NCBI RefSeq assembly: GCF_900601905.1
Contig: NZ_UWFA01000475.1
Location: 186,001-250,000, forward strand
Reading direction: 5' to 3'
Source of the DNA: Pseudomonas viridiflava
Lineage (GTDB): Bacteria > Pseudomonadota > Gammaproteobacteria > Pseudomonadales > Pseudomonadaceae
Length of the DNA stretch: 64,000 nucleotides
A program made the translations under genes and the position numbers. Under the pieces are notes generated by a model. It did not search any database and was not told the DNA's origin. It was given only the letters and a program-made list of their open reading frames with translations. This document shows, one piece after another, positions 34,094 to 41,188 of the stretch. Numbering within the stretch: position 1 is the first letter of the stretch; each line of letters begins with the position of its first letter.

Positions 34094-34642
34094 ATGCAAA
34101 CAAAAAGCCTGATGTTCTCGCTGCTCTTCACTCTGCTGGCCGTCTTGCAGGCCAATGCGGCGGATAAAACCTGCGCCGAAGCCATCGGCCAGAAACGCGC
34201 CGACTTGCTGGTCAAACAATGCATCAGCGTTTCCCCCGCCACGCGCCCGCCGTGCAACGTGGCCAATAGCTGCGAAATGATCAACAGCGAAGTCGAGCGC
34301 GGCTGTGAGTTTCTGGGCGATGACCCGAACACGCCGGACTATTGCCACTTCAAACTGACCAAACCGCAAACCGTGCAGGGCGCTTTGATTGCCGGCAATG
34401 GCATCGATGACTACACCATTACCGTACTGGTCAATGATGGCCGACGTTTCAGCGCCTATTGCGACGGCAAATGCGGCGCCTGGTTCATCGCCGAAGACGA
34501 AGGCGAAGCCACCTTGCTGCCGAACATGGTCGGCAAAAACGTCAAAGTCACCCTCGCCAGCGAACCCAACAACGATCGCATCGCCGGGCCCGCTGCAGAC
34601 GAAAAACTGATCTTCGTCAAGAAGATCGAGGTGGTGAAGTAG
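34094..34642 (+). CDS. Secreted cysteine-rich hypothetical protein
   Basis: A 182-residue exported protein with a Sec signal peptide (QTKSLMFSLLFTLLAVLQANA). The mature part has eight or more cysteines, clustered in the first half (KTCAEAIGQ, KQCISVS, PPCNVANSCEM, RGCEFLG, YCHFKL) and again at YCDGKCGAW, which suggests disulfides in the periplasm. A beta-rich C-terminal half (VQGALIAGNGIDDYTITVLV) follows. I recognise no family. The ATG at 34094 is preferred because the signal peptide begins there; the open frame starts 19 codons earlier. It stands alone between the DUF1289 gene and a REP pair. Confidence 0.68.
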   Translation: MQTKSLMFSLLFTLLAVLQANAADKTCAEAIGQKRADLLVKQCISVSPATRPPCNVANSCEMINSEVERGCEFLGDDPNTPDYCHFKLTKPQTVQGALIAGNGIDDYTITVLVNDGRRFSAYCDGKCGAWFIAEDEGEATLLPNMVGKNVKVTLASEPNNDRIAGPAADEKLIFVKKIEVVK

Positions 34643-34645
34643 ACC

Positions 34646-34737
34646 TGTAGGCGCGAGGCTTGCCTGCGATGCGGCTGGCTCGGTCTGCCTGCCGCACCGC
34701 GTTATCGTTCTTCGCGAGCAAGCTCGGCTCCTACAGG
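34646..34737. repeat. REP-type repeat pair, degenerate
   Basis: CTGTAGGCGCGAGGCTTGCC and the facing TTCGCGAGCAAGCTCGGCTC, with CTACAG, bracket about 40 bases. A further half copy (CGTTCTTCGCGAGCA) lies at 34777-34791, next to the following gene's end. Confidence 0.75.
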
Positions 34738-34799
34738 GAATGCCTTCCAATTCAGGGAGTCAGGCAGGCCGGGCTATCGTTCTTCGCGAGCAGCCAGGA

Positions 34800-35051
34800 C
34801 TACTTGGTCGGTGGAAACGCTTCCAGCCGCGCCTGCACCGCATCGTCAAAAATCATGTACAACGCCTCGACATCACTGGGTCGCAAGCGCTTGGCCGTCT
34901 CCAGCCCGAGAATGAAGGCAATCTGCAGTTCGCCCTCGCTTTCCACATCTTCACGGGTGCTGGCCGCATCCAGAGAACGCAGCAACTTATCAATGGGCCC
35001 ACGAATAGGCTTGGGCAGCCTCAGTAGATCCAGCCTTTCTTGTGGCATCAA
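34800..35051 (-). CDS. Conserved hypothetical protein
   Basis: An 83-residue helical protein (PQERLDLLRLPKPIRGPIDK, ELQIAFILGLETAKRLRPSD, VEALYMIFDDAVQARLEAFP). The start is the ATGATG at 35051 after GAGAG. I recognise no domain. It is flanked by a REP element downstream and a 340-base gene-free stretch upstream. Confidence 0.6.
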   Translation of the reverse strand: MMPQERLDLLRLPKPIRGPIDKLLRSLDAASTREDVESEGELQIAFILGLETAKRLRPSDVEALYMIFDDAVQARLEAFPPTK

Positions 35052-35392
35052 ACTCTCCAGGGGTCTCGACCGGGACGAGGGCGGTCAGTAAGCCGGTCAT
35101 AGTGAGCTAAAACGGCGCGCAAGGGGATAAAAAAACAACGCCAAGTGCTGTTGAGACTGCCCGCATGAGAAGAAGTCAAAATCCCGGTCAGCATCGCCAG
35201 AATCATCCAGTCCGTCAGATTCGTCCTACGCCTTTGCAGGATTATTCGTTCAGTTGGCAGCGAGCGCACAGTACTAACCCCACCCAACAATCTTTCTAAA
35301 TTTTGCCGCCTCACGGTTGTTCAGTGGACTCGCCTCAGCAGGGCGATCCAACCGACAGCGGCCGGGCTTAATCATGTTGAGAGAAACGGTGA
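35052..35392. other. Gene-free stretch between divergent genes
   Basis: 341 bases with lower GC than the surroundings. I find no gene, clear hairpin or repeat. It should contain the promoters of the 83-residue protein (minus) and the 445-residue protein (plus). Confidence 0.5.
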
Positions 35393-36730
35393 ATGGCAGT
35401 TCTGTTGAAGTTCCTGACTGAGGATCCTGATGAAATTGTGCTGGCGACACGTTATTGGGCGATGGATGACGAAGGCGCTTACCTGGAGAAAGTCAGCGAG
35501 CTTGTGCCGTTTCGTGACATCACGCATGCGGGGTTGATCGCAAAATTTGTCCGCACACTGTGCGAGGCCACTGACGAAAACCAGCTCTGCAGACGATGCG
35601 ATGGTCCGATTCGGGTGGCCGGTCGGGCTGAGCCCAAGAAATACTTTCAGCGTTCAGCCGGGCCTTGTGTGCAGTGCTCGGACGAACTTCGCAAAGAGGA
35701 GCTTGAGCGGCGGCGATTGGCCGATATCCAATTGCAGACCCAGCTGGATGCCAGGATCGATTACATACGCACCCTGACCATCACCTACGCTGACTTGACC
35801 GATGATCAGCGTTTTATTCTCCTCGCGATTGAAGGCTTGATTGCTCCTCGTCTTGCCCAGGGCACTTTCCCTGCCAGTAGCTGCGAGACGCTGGCACCCT
35901 GGCAGGGTTCGTCCTACCTGATGCGGCTGTTCGAGGCGGGCGTGCTTTGGGATTCTCCGCAAGCCGCGCAGCGGGGCACCTATTACCTGCTGGACGGGAA
36001 CCTGCAGGCTTATCCGCATTCGATTCAGTTCTTCCTGCCGCCCGATACGGTTCTCGGCCGTGGTGCCGAGCCGTTGGAAAGCATTCTGGCGCGAGAATTT
36101 ACCGATACCCAGGCAATGACCAATCTCTGGCTCGACTATGCGGTCGGGGAGGTGATCCGTTATCTGATGGATCAGTGCCGGGTTTATAGCCATGACCTTG
36201 ATGATGAGGACATCGACAAAATCAAGGCCACGGTCCGTTCTGCTCTGCATCGTTACAGCGTGGCCCAGCTGTGGTTTGTGATGTGGAAGGTGGTCAAGGA
36301 TGCGGCGAGTCTGGCGAACCGCGAGTTCTACAATCGATACAAGGCCGCGGCCACGATCCCCAATAAAATTGTCAGGCAAATCGAGCGGGCGGATAAGCAG
36401 GACGGCATCGAGAGATTCTGGGATCGCCCCGAGCACCACATCGTCGGCGCGCTGGGCATGGCTTTTCTTGCCGTGTTTGAGATTGACGAGCTTACGGAAG
36501 GCAAACGGGCACTGGCAAAATTTGCTCAGCTTGGCGCGCAGCCGAGTGTCAAGGACGCACAAGATATAGCCAGCAACTTCATGCAGGACGCGCTGAACAA
36601 CAATGCTTCACTGCGGGCGATGGAGCAGTTCGCCGAGCTCATCCGTGAAGGCTTCGACGCGCAGGGCGCGCTGGCAAAGCTTGAGCCGCAGATATGTGGC
36701 TTGGCGGCTGGCCAGTCGCTCATGGATTGA
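35393..36730 (+). CDS. Unrecognised 445-residue protein with a zinc-ribbon-like cysteine pair
   Basis: I do not recognise this protein. The N-terminal third carries two CxxC knuckles, LCRRCDGPIR near residue 67 and GPCVQCSDEL near 92, that look like a treble-clef or zinc-ribbon site. A charged helix follows (RKEELERRRLADIQLQTQLD). The rest is mainly helical and includes WLDYAVGEVIRYLMDQCRVY and AQLWFVMWKVVKDAASLANR. There is no signal peptide or clear membrane span. The ATG at 35393 lacks a strong ribosome site (GAGAAACGG). It has no operon partner and is bounded by gene-free DNA, so it may be an accessory gene. Confidence 0.6.
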   Translation: MAVLLKFLTEDPDEIVLATRYWAMDDEGAYLEKVSELVPFRDITHAGLIAKFVRTLCEATDENQLCRRCDGPIRVAGRAEPKKYFQRSAGPCVQCSDELRKEELERRRLADIQLQTQLDARIDYIRTLTITYADLTDDQRFILLAIEGLIAPRLAQGTFPASSCETLAPWQGSSYLMRLFEAGVLWDSPQAAQRGTYYLLDGNLQAYPHSIQFFLPPDTVLGRGAEPLESILAREFTDTQAMTNLWLDYAVGEVIRYLMDQCRVYSHDLDDEDIDKIKATVRSALHRYSVAQLWFVMWKVVKDAASLANREFYNRYKAAATIPNKIVRQIERADKQDGIERFWDRPEHHIVGALGMAFLAVFEIDELTEGKRALAKFAQLGAQPSVKDAQDIASNFMQDALNNNASLRAMEQFAELIREGFDAQGALAKLEPQICGLAAGQSLMD

Positions 36731-36938
36731 TCTACTGCATGTATTTTGACCGGGGCGATGCAAGGCAGTGGCTGCCCACTGTCCACCTGTTGCTCGCCCG
36801 TCTTGTTGCCATTCTGGCCGCGATACGGGCGAAAGCTTCGAGTCTTTGTTTCGGGCAGCCGAAGGTGGTGCTCCCTGCGCTAATCACTCCAGAATTGCGT
36901 GGATACAGCGATCTAACCATGCGCTTGAGTCAAGCCGC

Positions 36939-37232
36939 TCAAAGTTGCCGAGCGTGAAGGCCTATCCGCTTCTCAATCACGCGATGCACATCACACGCCT
37001 CCAGCATCAGCAAATGGGCCGTGCTGGCGATGGTAGTCAGGTCGTGTTCGTCTGCGTGGGAGGGCTTCATGTTCACCATCGCATCAAGGAAGCGAGTGGC
37101 GAGGCTCACCCGCAACTCGGCGCAGGCGTGCAAATCCTTCAGCGAGGCTTGGGTGTCCAACAAAAACACCGGGTTGTCCTGACCGGGTTGGGTGAGCGGG
37201 ATGTAGCGGGGCGGGAGGTTGCTGTCGTTCAT
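36939..37232 (-). CDS. DUF3077/DUF6124-like small protein
   Basis: A 97-residue protein. The hydrophobic spacing of PVFLLDTQASLKDLHACAEL and of STAHLLMLEACDVHRVIEKR resembles the DUF3077-like protein at 32829-33068, but identity is low, so the family link is tentative. I chose the ATG at 37232 (NDSNLPPRY) with AGGA ten bases upstream; the frame is open 14 codons earlier. It is preceded by a 71-base leader (37288-37358) that folds like the one before the other gene, which is the strongest reason to treat the two as related. Confidence 0.62.
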   Translation of the reverse strand: MNDSNLPPRYIPLTQPGQDNPVFLLDTQASLKDLHACAELRVSLATRFLDAMVNMKPSHADEHDLTTIASTAHLLMLEACDVHRVIEKRIGLHARQL

Positions 37233-37576
37233 CTGCAGAAAGTCCTGTGCAAAGTGGAGCGGCCACGAAACCATCTTGAAAAGGGTGGCAGCTGTACGCG
37301 GGTTGACGAACCGGAGGTATCAAGCCGGTAGGCCAGAAGGCCTCCCACGCACAGCCGCCATTGCACAACCACGCAGACAGCTGCCTGCGCGGAGAAACGT
37401 GAAACTCAGCGCTGGATACCAAACAGATCGTCAAATCCGGCCGTTGAAGTGGCAACGACGGTGCGCAGATTAGAGATTCAGCACAGGGCGAGTGCGGTAT
37501 TTATATCTATCCCTTCGCCTGATCAAAGCCTGCATGTGTTGCCAGGCGTTAAAACCGGACAGCAGACGAGCAAAGC
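37233..37576. other. Control region with structured leader
   Basis: 344 bases. The leader of the small minus-strand gene occupies 37288-37358. The remaining 200 bases up to the LysR gene end contain no gene or terminator that I can support. Confidence 0.5.
37288..37358 (-). ncRNA. Structured 5' leader, three-way junction (copy 2)
   Basis: On the minus strand the closing stem GCGGCTGTGCGTGGG (37358-37344) pairs with CCCGCGTACAGCTGC (37302-37288). Hairpin 2 is AGGCC-TTCT-GGCCT (37343-37330) and hairpin 3 ACCGG / CCGGT (37329-37325 and 37314-37310) with a 10-base loop. The closing stem is nearly identical to copy 1, whereas hairpins 2 and 3 differ in sequence but keep their pairing, as expected for a conserved RNA structure. 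It ends 55 bases before the start codon. Confidence 0.62.
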
Positions 37577-38494
37577 TTAGTGCGCTGTGAACCAACCGGG
37601 GTGCAGCACAGGAAGATGCTCCTTCAGCCATTTCACAAATGCTTCGACCTGAGGAGCAAGGTGCGTTCTGCTTGGATACAGCACGCAAACCAGGCGCGGC
37701 TGTGGACGATAAGGCCTGAGCACCTCGATCAGTTCTCCACAGGCGAGGAAGTTCTCAACGGCGATTCCCGGTGCCTGGACGATACCGAAGCCTGCAATAC
37801 CACATTGAATGTAGGCATTAGACTCATTCACAGTGATGCCACCGTGGGGGGTGTGAGGGTGATGTTCGCCGTCCATCGAGAAGTGCCAAGGGAGCGGTCT
37901 GTTACTTTGACCGGAAAGGAAGCTGACACATCGGTGGTCTGGCAGATCTTGCAGACTTGTGGGTGTCCCGAACGCCTGGAGATAGCCGGGGGACGCACAG
38001 GTCACCATGATGGCGGTGCCAATTTCTCTGGCCACCAGACTGGAATCCGGAAGGTCACCAATCCTTACTACACAGTCGATGCCTTCGGCGACGAGATCCA
38101 CCATGCGGTCAGTCACTCCCAGCGCAAGTTCGAGTTCGGGAAATGTCTCTGTGAATTTCCTGAGGCTTTCTATGAACCAGTGCTGGGAAAATGCGGTGGG
38201 TATGTCAATTCGAAGCCGTCCACGCAAGGTCGATCCAGTCCGGTCGAACATGGAGGTCGTCTCTGCAATGTCTGCCAGAATATCTTTGACGCGTTCGTAA
38301 AATCGCTCCCCCTCCGCAGTCAGTTTTACCTTGCGAGTAGTGCGCTGGAAGAGACGCACTCCCAGCGAAGCTTCAAGATCCTGAATGGTGCGCGTGACAT
38401 GCGGACGTCCCGCCTGCATGGCTTCTGCGACTTTGGTGAAGCTCTTCAACTCCGCGAGCTTGGCGAATACCTGCATCGCCTGTAGAAGCGCCAT
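37577..38494 (-). CDS. LysR-family transcriptional regulator
   Basis: A 305-residue LTTR of the AaeR/DmlR-like branch. The N-terminal helix-turn-helix has QVFAKLAELKSFTKVAEAMQ, then RPHVTRTIQDLEASLGVRLF and QRTTRKVKLTAEGERFYERV. The effector-binding domain begins near residue 90 (STLRGRLRIDIPTAFSQHW). Alanine/glycine variation in the recognition helix (AGRPHV where SQSAV is common) is typical of this branch. I chose the ATG at 38494 with GGGGAG upstream; the frame is open for 38 more codons. It is divergent from the oxidoreductase gene at 38655, and a T-N11-A-type inverted repeat lies between them, so it probably controls that gene. Confidence 0.9.
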   Translation of the reverse strand: MALLQAMQVFAKLAELKSFTKVAEAMQAGRPHVTRTIQDLEASLGVRLFQRTTRKVKLTAEGERFYERVKDILADIAETTSMFDRTGSTLRGRLRIDIPTAFSQHWFIESLRKFTETFPELELALGVTDRMVDLVAEGIDCVVRIGDLPDSSLVAREIGTAIMVTCASPGYLQAFGTPTSLQDLPDHRCVSFLSGQSNRPLPWHFSMDGEHHPHTPHGGITVNESNAYIQCGIAGFGIVQAPGIAVENFLACGELIEVLRPYRPQPRLVCVLYPSRTHLAPQVEAFVKWLKEHLPVLHPGWFTAH

Positions 38495-38524
38495 AAGTCT
38501 CCCCGAGAACCTGAGAATCCGCTG

Positions 38525-38548
38525 ATTGTTGCTTTCAAGGATAACAAT
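38525..38548. promoter_or_regulatory. LysR-type operator candidate
   Basis: ATTGTT (38525-38530) and AACAAT (38543-38548) form an inverted repeat around a 12-base spacer, fitting the T-N11-A LTTR box. It is 30 bases from the LysR start and about 105 from the divergent gene. Confidence 0.55.
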
Positions 38549-38654
38549 CCTGATAGTTTCTGCATATTTATCCAGCAGTGGCCACGCGGGACAATCTCCC
38601 TGACGCAAGGGGAGCTTTTCCTCCTCTGCACCTCACAACTGCTGGAGAGAGAGA

Positions 38655-39665
38655 ATGAAAGCGTGGCTTCTGAAAGATTTCGGCCTGGATAATCTGGTGC
38701 AGGGCGAGGTAGAAACTCCAGTGCCCCAAGCCGGTGAACTGCTGGTTAAAGTAGGCGCTGTATCCCTCAACTTCCGGGACAAGGCCATCGTCGACGGTAT
38801 CTACGAACCTCACATGGTGCCCAAGCCGCTGATCCCCGTCAGTGATGCGGCGGGAACTGTCGTGGCCATGGGTGCTGGTGTCAGCCGCTTCGCTATTGGA
38901 GATCGGGTCAACTCGCACCTCTACTCACGTTGGCTGGACGGCACGCCCGGGCCAGATGAACCCAACTACTGCTTTGGTTCGCCATTGCCTGGTGGTCTGG
39001 CGCAATACATGATCATCCATGAGGACAGCGCGGTACGTGCCCCCGACAACATGTCGGATGAGGAGGCAGCGACCCTTCCCATTGCCGCCCTGACAGCGTG
39101 GTATGCGCTCGTCGACTATGGCCAGATTGAGCCTGGGCAGACCGTTCTGGTTCAGGGTTCAGGCGGTGTTTCTGTTTTTGCAGCACAAATTGCCACAGCT
39201 TTGGGGGCAAAGGTTATTGTCACCTCCAGCCGTGATGCCAATCTGCAAGCAGTAAAAAAACTAGGCGCTGTTGCAGGTGTGAACTATCGCACCTGCCCTG
39301 AGTGGGCAGAGGAAGTTTTGAAGATCACTGACGGCAAGGGAGTGGATCTTCTGCTGGATGTGGCAGGCGGTGACGGCATCAACCAATCGATTGCTGCAAC
39401 AAAGGCAGGTGGACGTATCGCCCAGATCGGCTTCCTGACAGGCCAAACCTCTGTCCTGAACCTGATGCCGATGATTTTTCGACAAACGACGATTCGTGGG
39501 ATAGCCGTTGCGCCACGTTCGTCATTTGACCGAATGAATGCATTCTTGAGCGAGCACAAGATTCGCCCGGTCATTGAACACGTGTATCCATTCGATCAAG
39601 CACGCGAAGCCTACGAACATTTGGCCAGAGGCGCCTTTGGTAAGGTCGTCATCAAAGTCGCGTAG
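38655..39665 (+). CDS. Zinc-free medium-chain alcohol dehydrogenase / quinone oxidoreductase
   Basis: A 336-residue MDR-family enzyme. The fold landmarks are KVGAVSLNFRDKAIVDG, IPVSDAAGTVVAMGAGVSRF, the nucleotide loop VLVQGSGGVSVFAAQIATALGA and RIAQIGFLTG. The cysteine and histidine ligands of the catalytic zinc are absent (NFRD where zinc enzymes have CGSD or CHTD), so it is likely an NADPH-dependent enone or quinone reductase. The ATG has GAGAGAG upstream. The divergent LysR gene is the likely regulator. A terminator follows 28 bases after the stop, so it is a single-gene transcript. Confidence 0.85.
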   Translation: MKAWLLKDFGLDNLVQGEVETPVPQAGELLVKVGAVSLNFRDKAIVDGIYEPHMVPKPLIPVSDAAGTVVAMGAGVSRFAIGDRVNSHLYSRWLDGTPGPDEPNYCFGSPLPGGLAQYMIIHEDSAVRAPDNMSDEEAATLPIAALTAWYALVDYGQIEPGQTVLVQGSGGVSVFAAQIATALGAKVIVTSSRDANLQAVKKLGAVAGVNYRTCPEWAEEVLKITDGKGVDLLLDVAGGDGINQSIAATKAGGRIAQIGFLTGQTSVLNLMPMIFRQTTIRGIAVAPRSSFDRMNAFLSEHKIRPVIEHVYPFDQAREAYEHLARGAFGKVVIKVA

Positions 39666-39693
39666 TTCGCAGGATCAAGCGTTGGAAAATTGG

Positions 39694-39718
39694 AAAAACC
39701 GGCCGAGTGCCGGTTTTT
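39694..39718 (+). terminator. Intrinsic terminator
   Basis: AAAAACCGGC-CGAGT-GCCGGTTTTT: a perfect 10-base-arm hairpin, T-run included, 28 bases after the oxidoreductase stop. The A-run on the left makes it usable in both directions. Confidence 0.88.
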
Positions 39719-39847
39719 CGCGAGACCTGCACGCGCTGCGCACTAGCTCAGCTGCTGGGGACGCTCCTTCGTTTTATGTGCGTCAATCGCACTAATCGAC
39801 TCCTGTAAAGGCGCCACAGCGGTTGCCAGCATGACGATCTGCCTGCT

Positions 39848-39990
39848 CAATAACATCCAGGCTGATTTAGCGGGGTCGCGTTACATGGAATGGTGCCAGC
39901 ATTATGTATGCCTCTGTAGCCGCCCTGGCTAAAGTTGGCGCAACCGGCTAATGCCGCGACGAGCAAGAAGAATGCAAATTTCCCCTTCAT
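39848..39990 (-). CDS. Possible small lipoprotein (about 47 residues)
   Basis: From the ATG at 39990, after GAGGAGAAAG, I read a lipoprotein start: KGKFAFFLLVAALAGC with the lipobox LAGC, then ANFSQGGYRGIHNAGTIPC and a stop near 39848. The ribosome site, signal peptide and lipobox are all convincing. My base count over the whole frame comes to 143, one short of a full set of codons, so the register near 39960 needs to be checked: either I miscounted or the frame is broken there. The family is unknown; a similar short lipoprotein would be easily missed by gene callers. Confidence 0.4.
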
Positions 39991-40387
39991 GGTCTTTCTC
40001 CTCATATCTGTTATGCCCACTAGACGGACGCCAGACCCACAGTAAATGAAGTCAGCCGCCTTGTACGGTTTTCATGTCCGGCAAAAAGCCATGACACAAC
40101 CGCCGGTAAGTTCGACATAGAGCCCAGGGCGCGGCCCCGATCACTCATATCGGGCACCAGCGTATGGCTACCGGCCGCGGGGCCTATAACAAGTTAGTAA
40201 GGTAAAAAGTGCCCTTGGCCCCCGGCAAAAACTCGACCTTTTCATTGGCCAGCACACACTCAAACATGCACCTGCCCCACGTTAATGATGACTTGCTCTT
40301 CTTTATGTTTTAGGATCGGCCACGCTCTGTATGCTGGCGCGGTTTGAATTAATCGCTCGCTTAAACATGAGACGCAAGGAAGGTTAG

Positions 40388-41188
40388 ATGGAGTTTGATG
40401 CCGTTTCATCCGCTACCAAGCCCCATGTTCTGATTGTCGATGACACCGTGAGCGAAATTCGGCCTCTGCTGCTTTTACTGCAATCTCTACAGTGGCGGCT
40501 GTCTTACGCCAGTGATCCTCAGCAGGGCTACCATCGAGCGCTGACCCTACGGCCCGATTTGATTCTGCTTGATGTCCGCATGCCCAAAATGACCGGGTTC
40601 ACGTTGTGCCGATTGCTGCGCGAAGCACCGGCCACCCGCACGACGCCCGTGATATTCCTGACATCATCCAGTTCTCTGGACGAGCGCCTGGAGGGCTTTG
40701 CGCTTGGGGGGGTGGACTATGTACTCAAGCCGTTCGAACCTCACGAAGTTCTGGCCCGCATCCGTCTGCACTTGCAACTGACGCGGCGTGCTAATGCCGT
40801 TGAGACGCTTGCTGTCGAATCTGCATCGCCAGCTGATGCAGACCAGATTGTCCTTCAGGCGGCTATGCGTTTCATCGCGCAAAACCTGGATGTTTTGCCC
40901 TCCCTGACTGAGATTGCACTGAAGGTCGGCACCCATGAAAAGCGCCTGTCCGGCATTTTCCGCGCTCGTCTGGGCACAACCGTTTTTGGCTACGTCCGCG
41001 AAGCTCGGCTGCTGCGAGGGCAGGAGCTCCTACTGAGCGGTTCGATGAACATGCAAGACATAGCCGACGTAATAGGCTTCAAAAGTGCTGCAAACTTTGC
41101 AACTGCATTTCGCGAAAGGTTCGCAATGACGCCCAGCCAATTCAGGCAGCAGGCCCAGAACGAAAAGGAAACGGGTGGGCGCGTGTGA
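40388..41188 (+). CDS. Response regulator with AraC-type DNA-binding domain
   Basis: A 266-residue regulator. The receiver domain (residues about 13-130) has the acidic pair in VLIVDDTVSE, phospho-acceptor Asp62 in LILLDVRMPKMTG, VIFLTSSSS and the lysine in YVLKPFEP. The C-terminal AraC/XylS pair of helix-turn-helices spans about 165-258 (SLTEIALKVGTHEKRLSGIF and MQDIADVIGFKSAANFATAF). It shares the GTGA overlap with the kinase gene that follows, so the two are a matched pair. By position the target is probably this operon, including the TonB-dependent receptor. Confidence 0.88.
   Translation: MEFDAVSSATKPHVLIVDDTVSEIRPLLLLLQSLQWRLSYASDPQQGYHRALTLRPDLILLDVRMPKMTGFTLCRLLREAPATRTTPVIFLTSSSSLDERLEGFALGGVDYVLKPFEPHEVLARIRLHLQLTRRANAVETLAVESASPADADQIVLQAAMRFIAQNLDVLPSLTEIALKVGTHEKRLSGIFRARLGTTVFGYVREARLLRGQELLLSGSMNMQDIADVIGFKSAANFATAFRERFAMTPSQFRQQAQNEKETGGRV

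Larger units (their letters stand above)
39666..40387. other. 722-base region with a possible small lipoprotein gene
   Basis: After the terminator (39694-39718), the stretch holds a possible lipoprotein frame on the minus strand (39848-39990, listed separately). The remaining 400 bases up to the response-regulator gene contain no gene I can support; they include the GGCCGCGGGGCC palindrome-like stretch near 40174 and presumably the promoter of the three-gene signalling operon. Confidence 0.5.

Noticed and set aside
40090..40387. Possible tRNA or small RNA in the gene-free stretch before the signalling operon
   Set aside because: I could not fold a cloverleaf or find a terminator; GC-rich short palindromes alone are not evidence.
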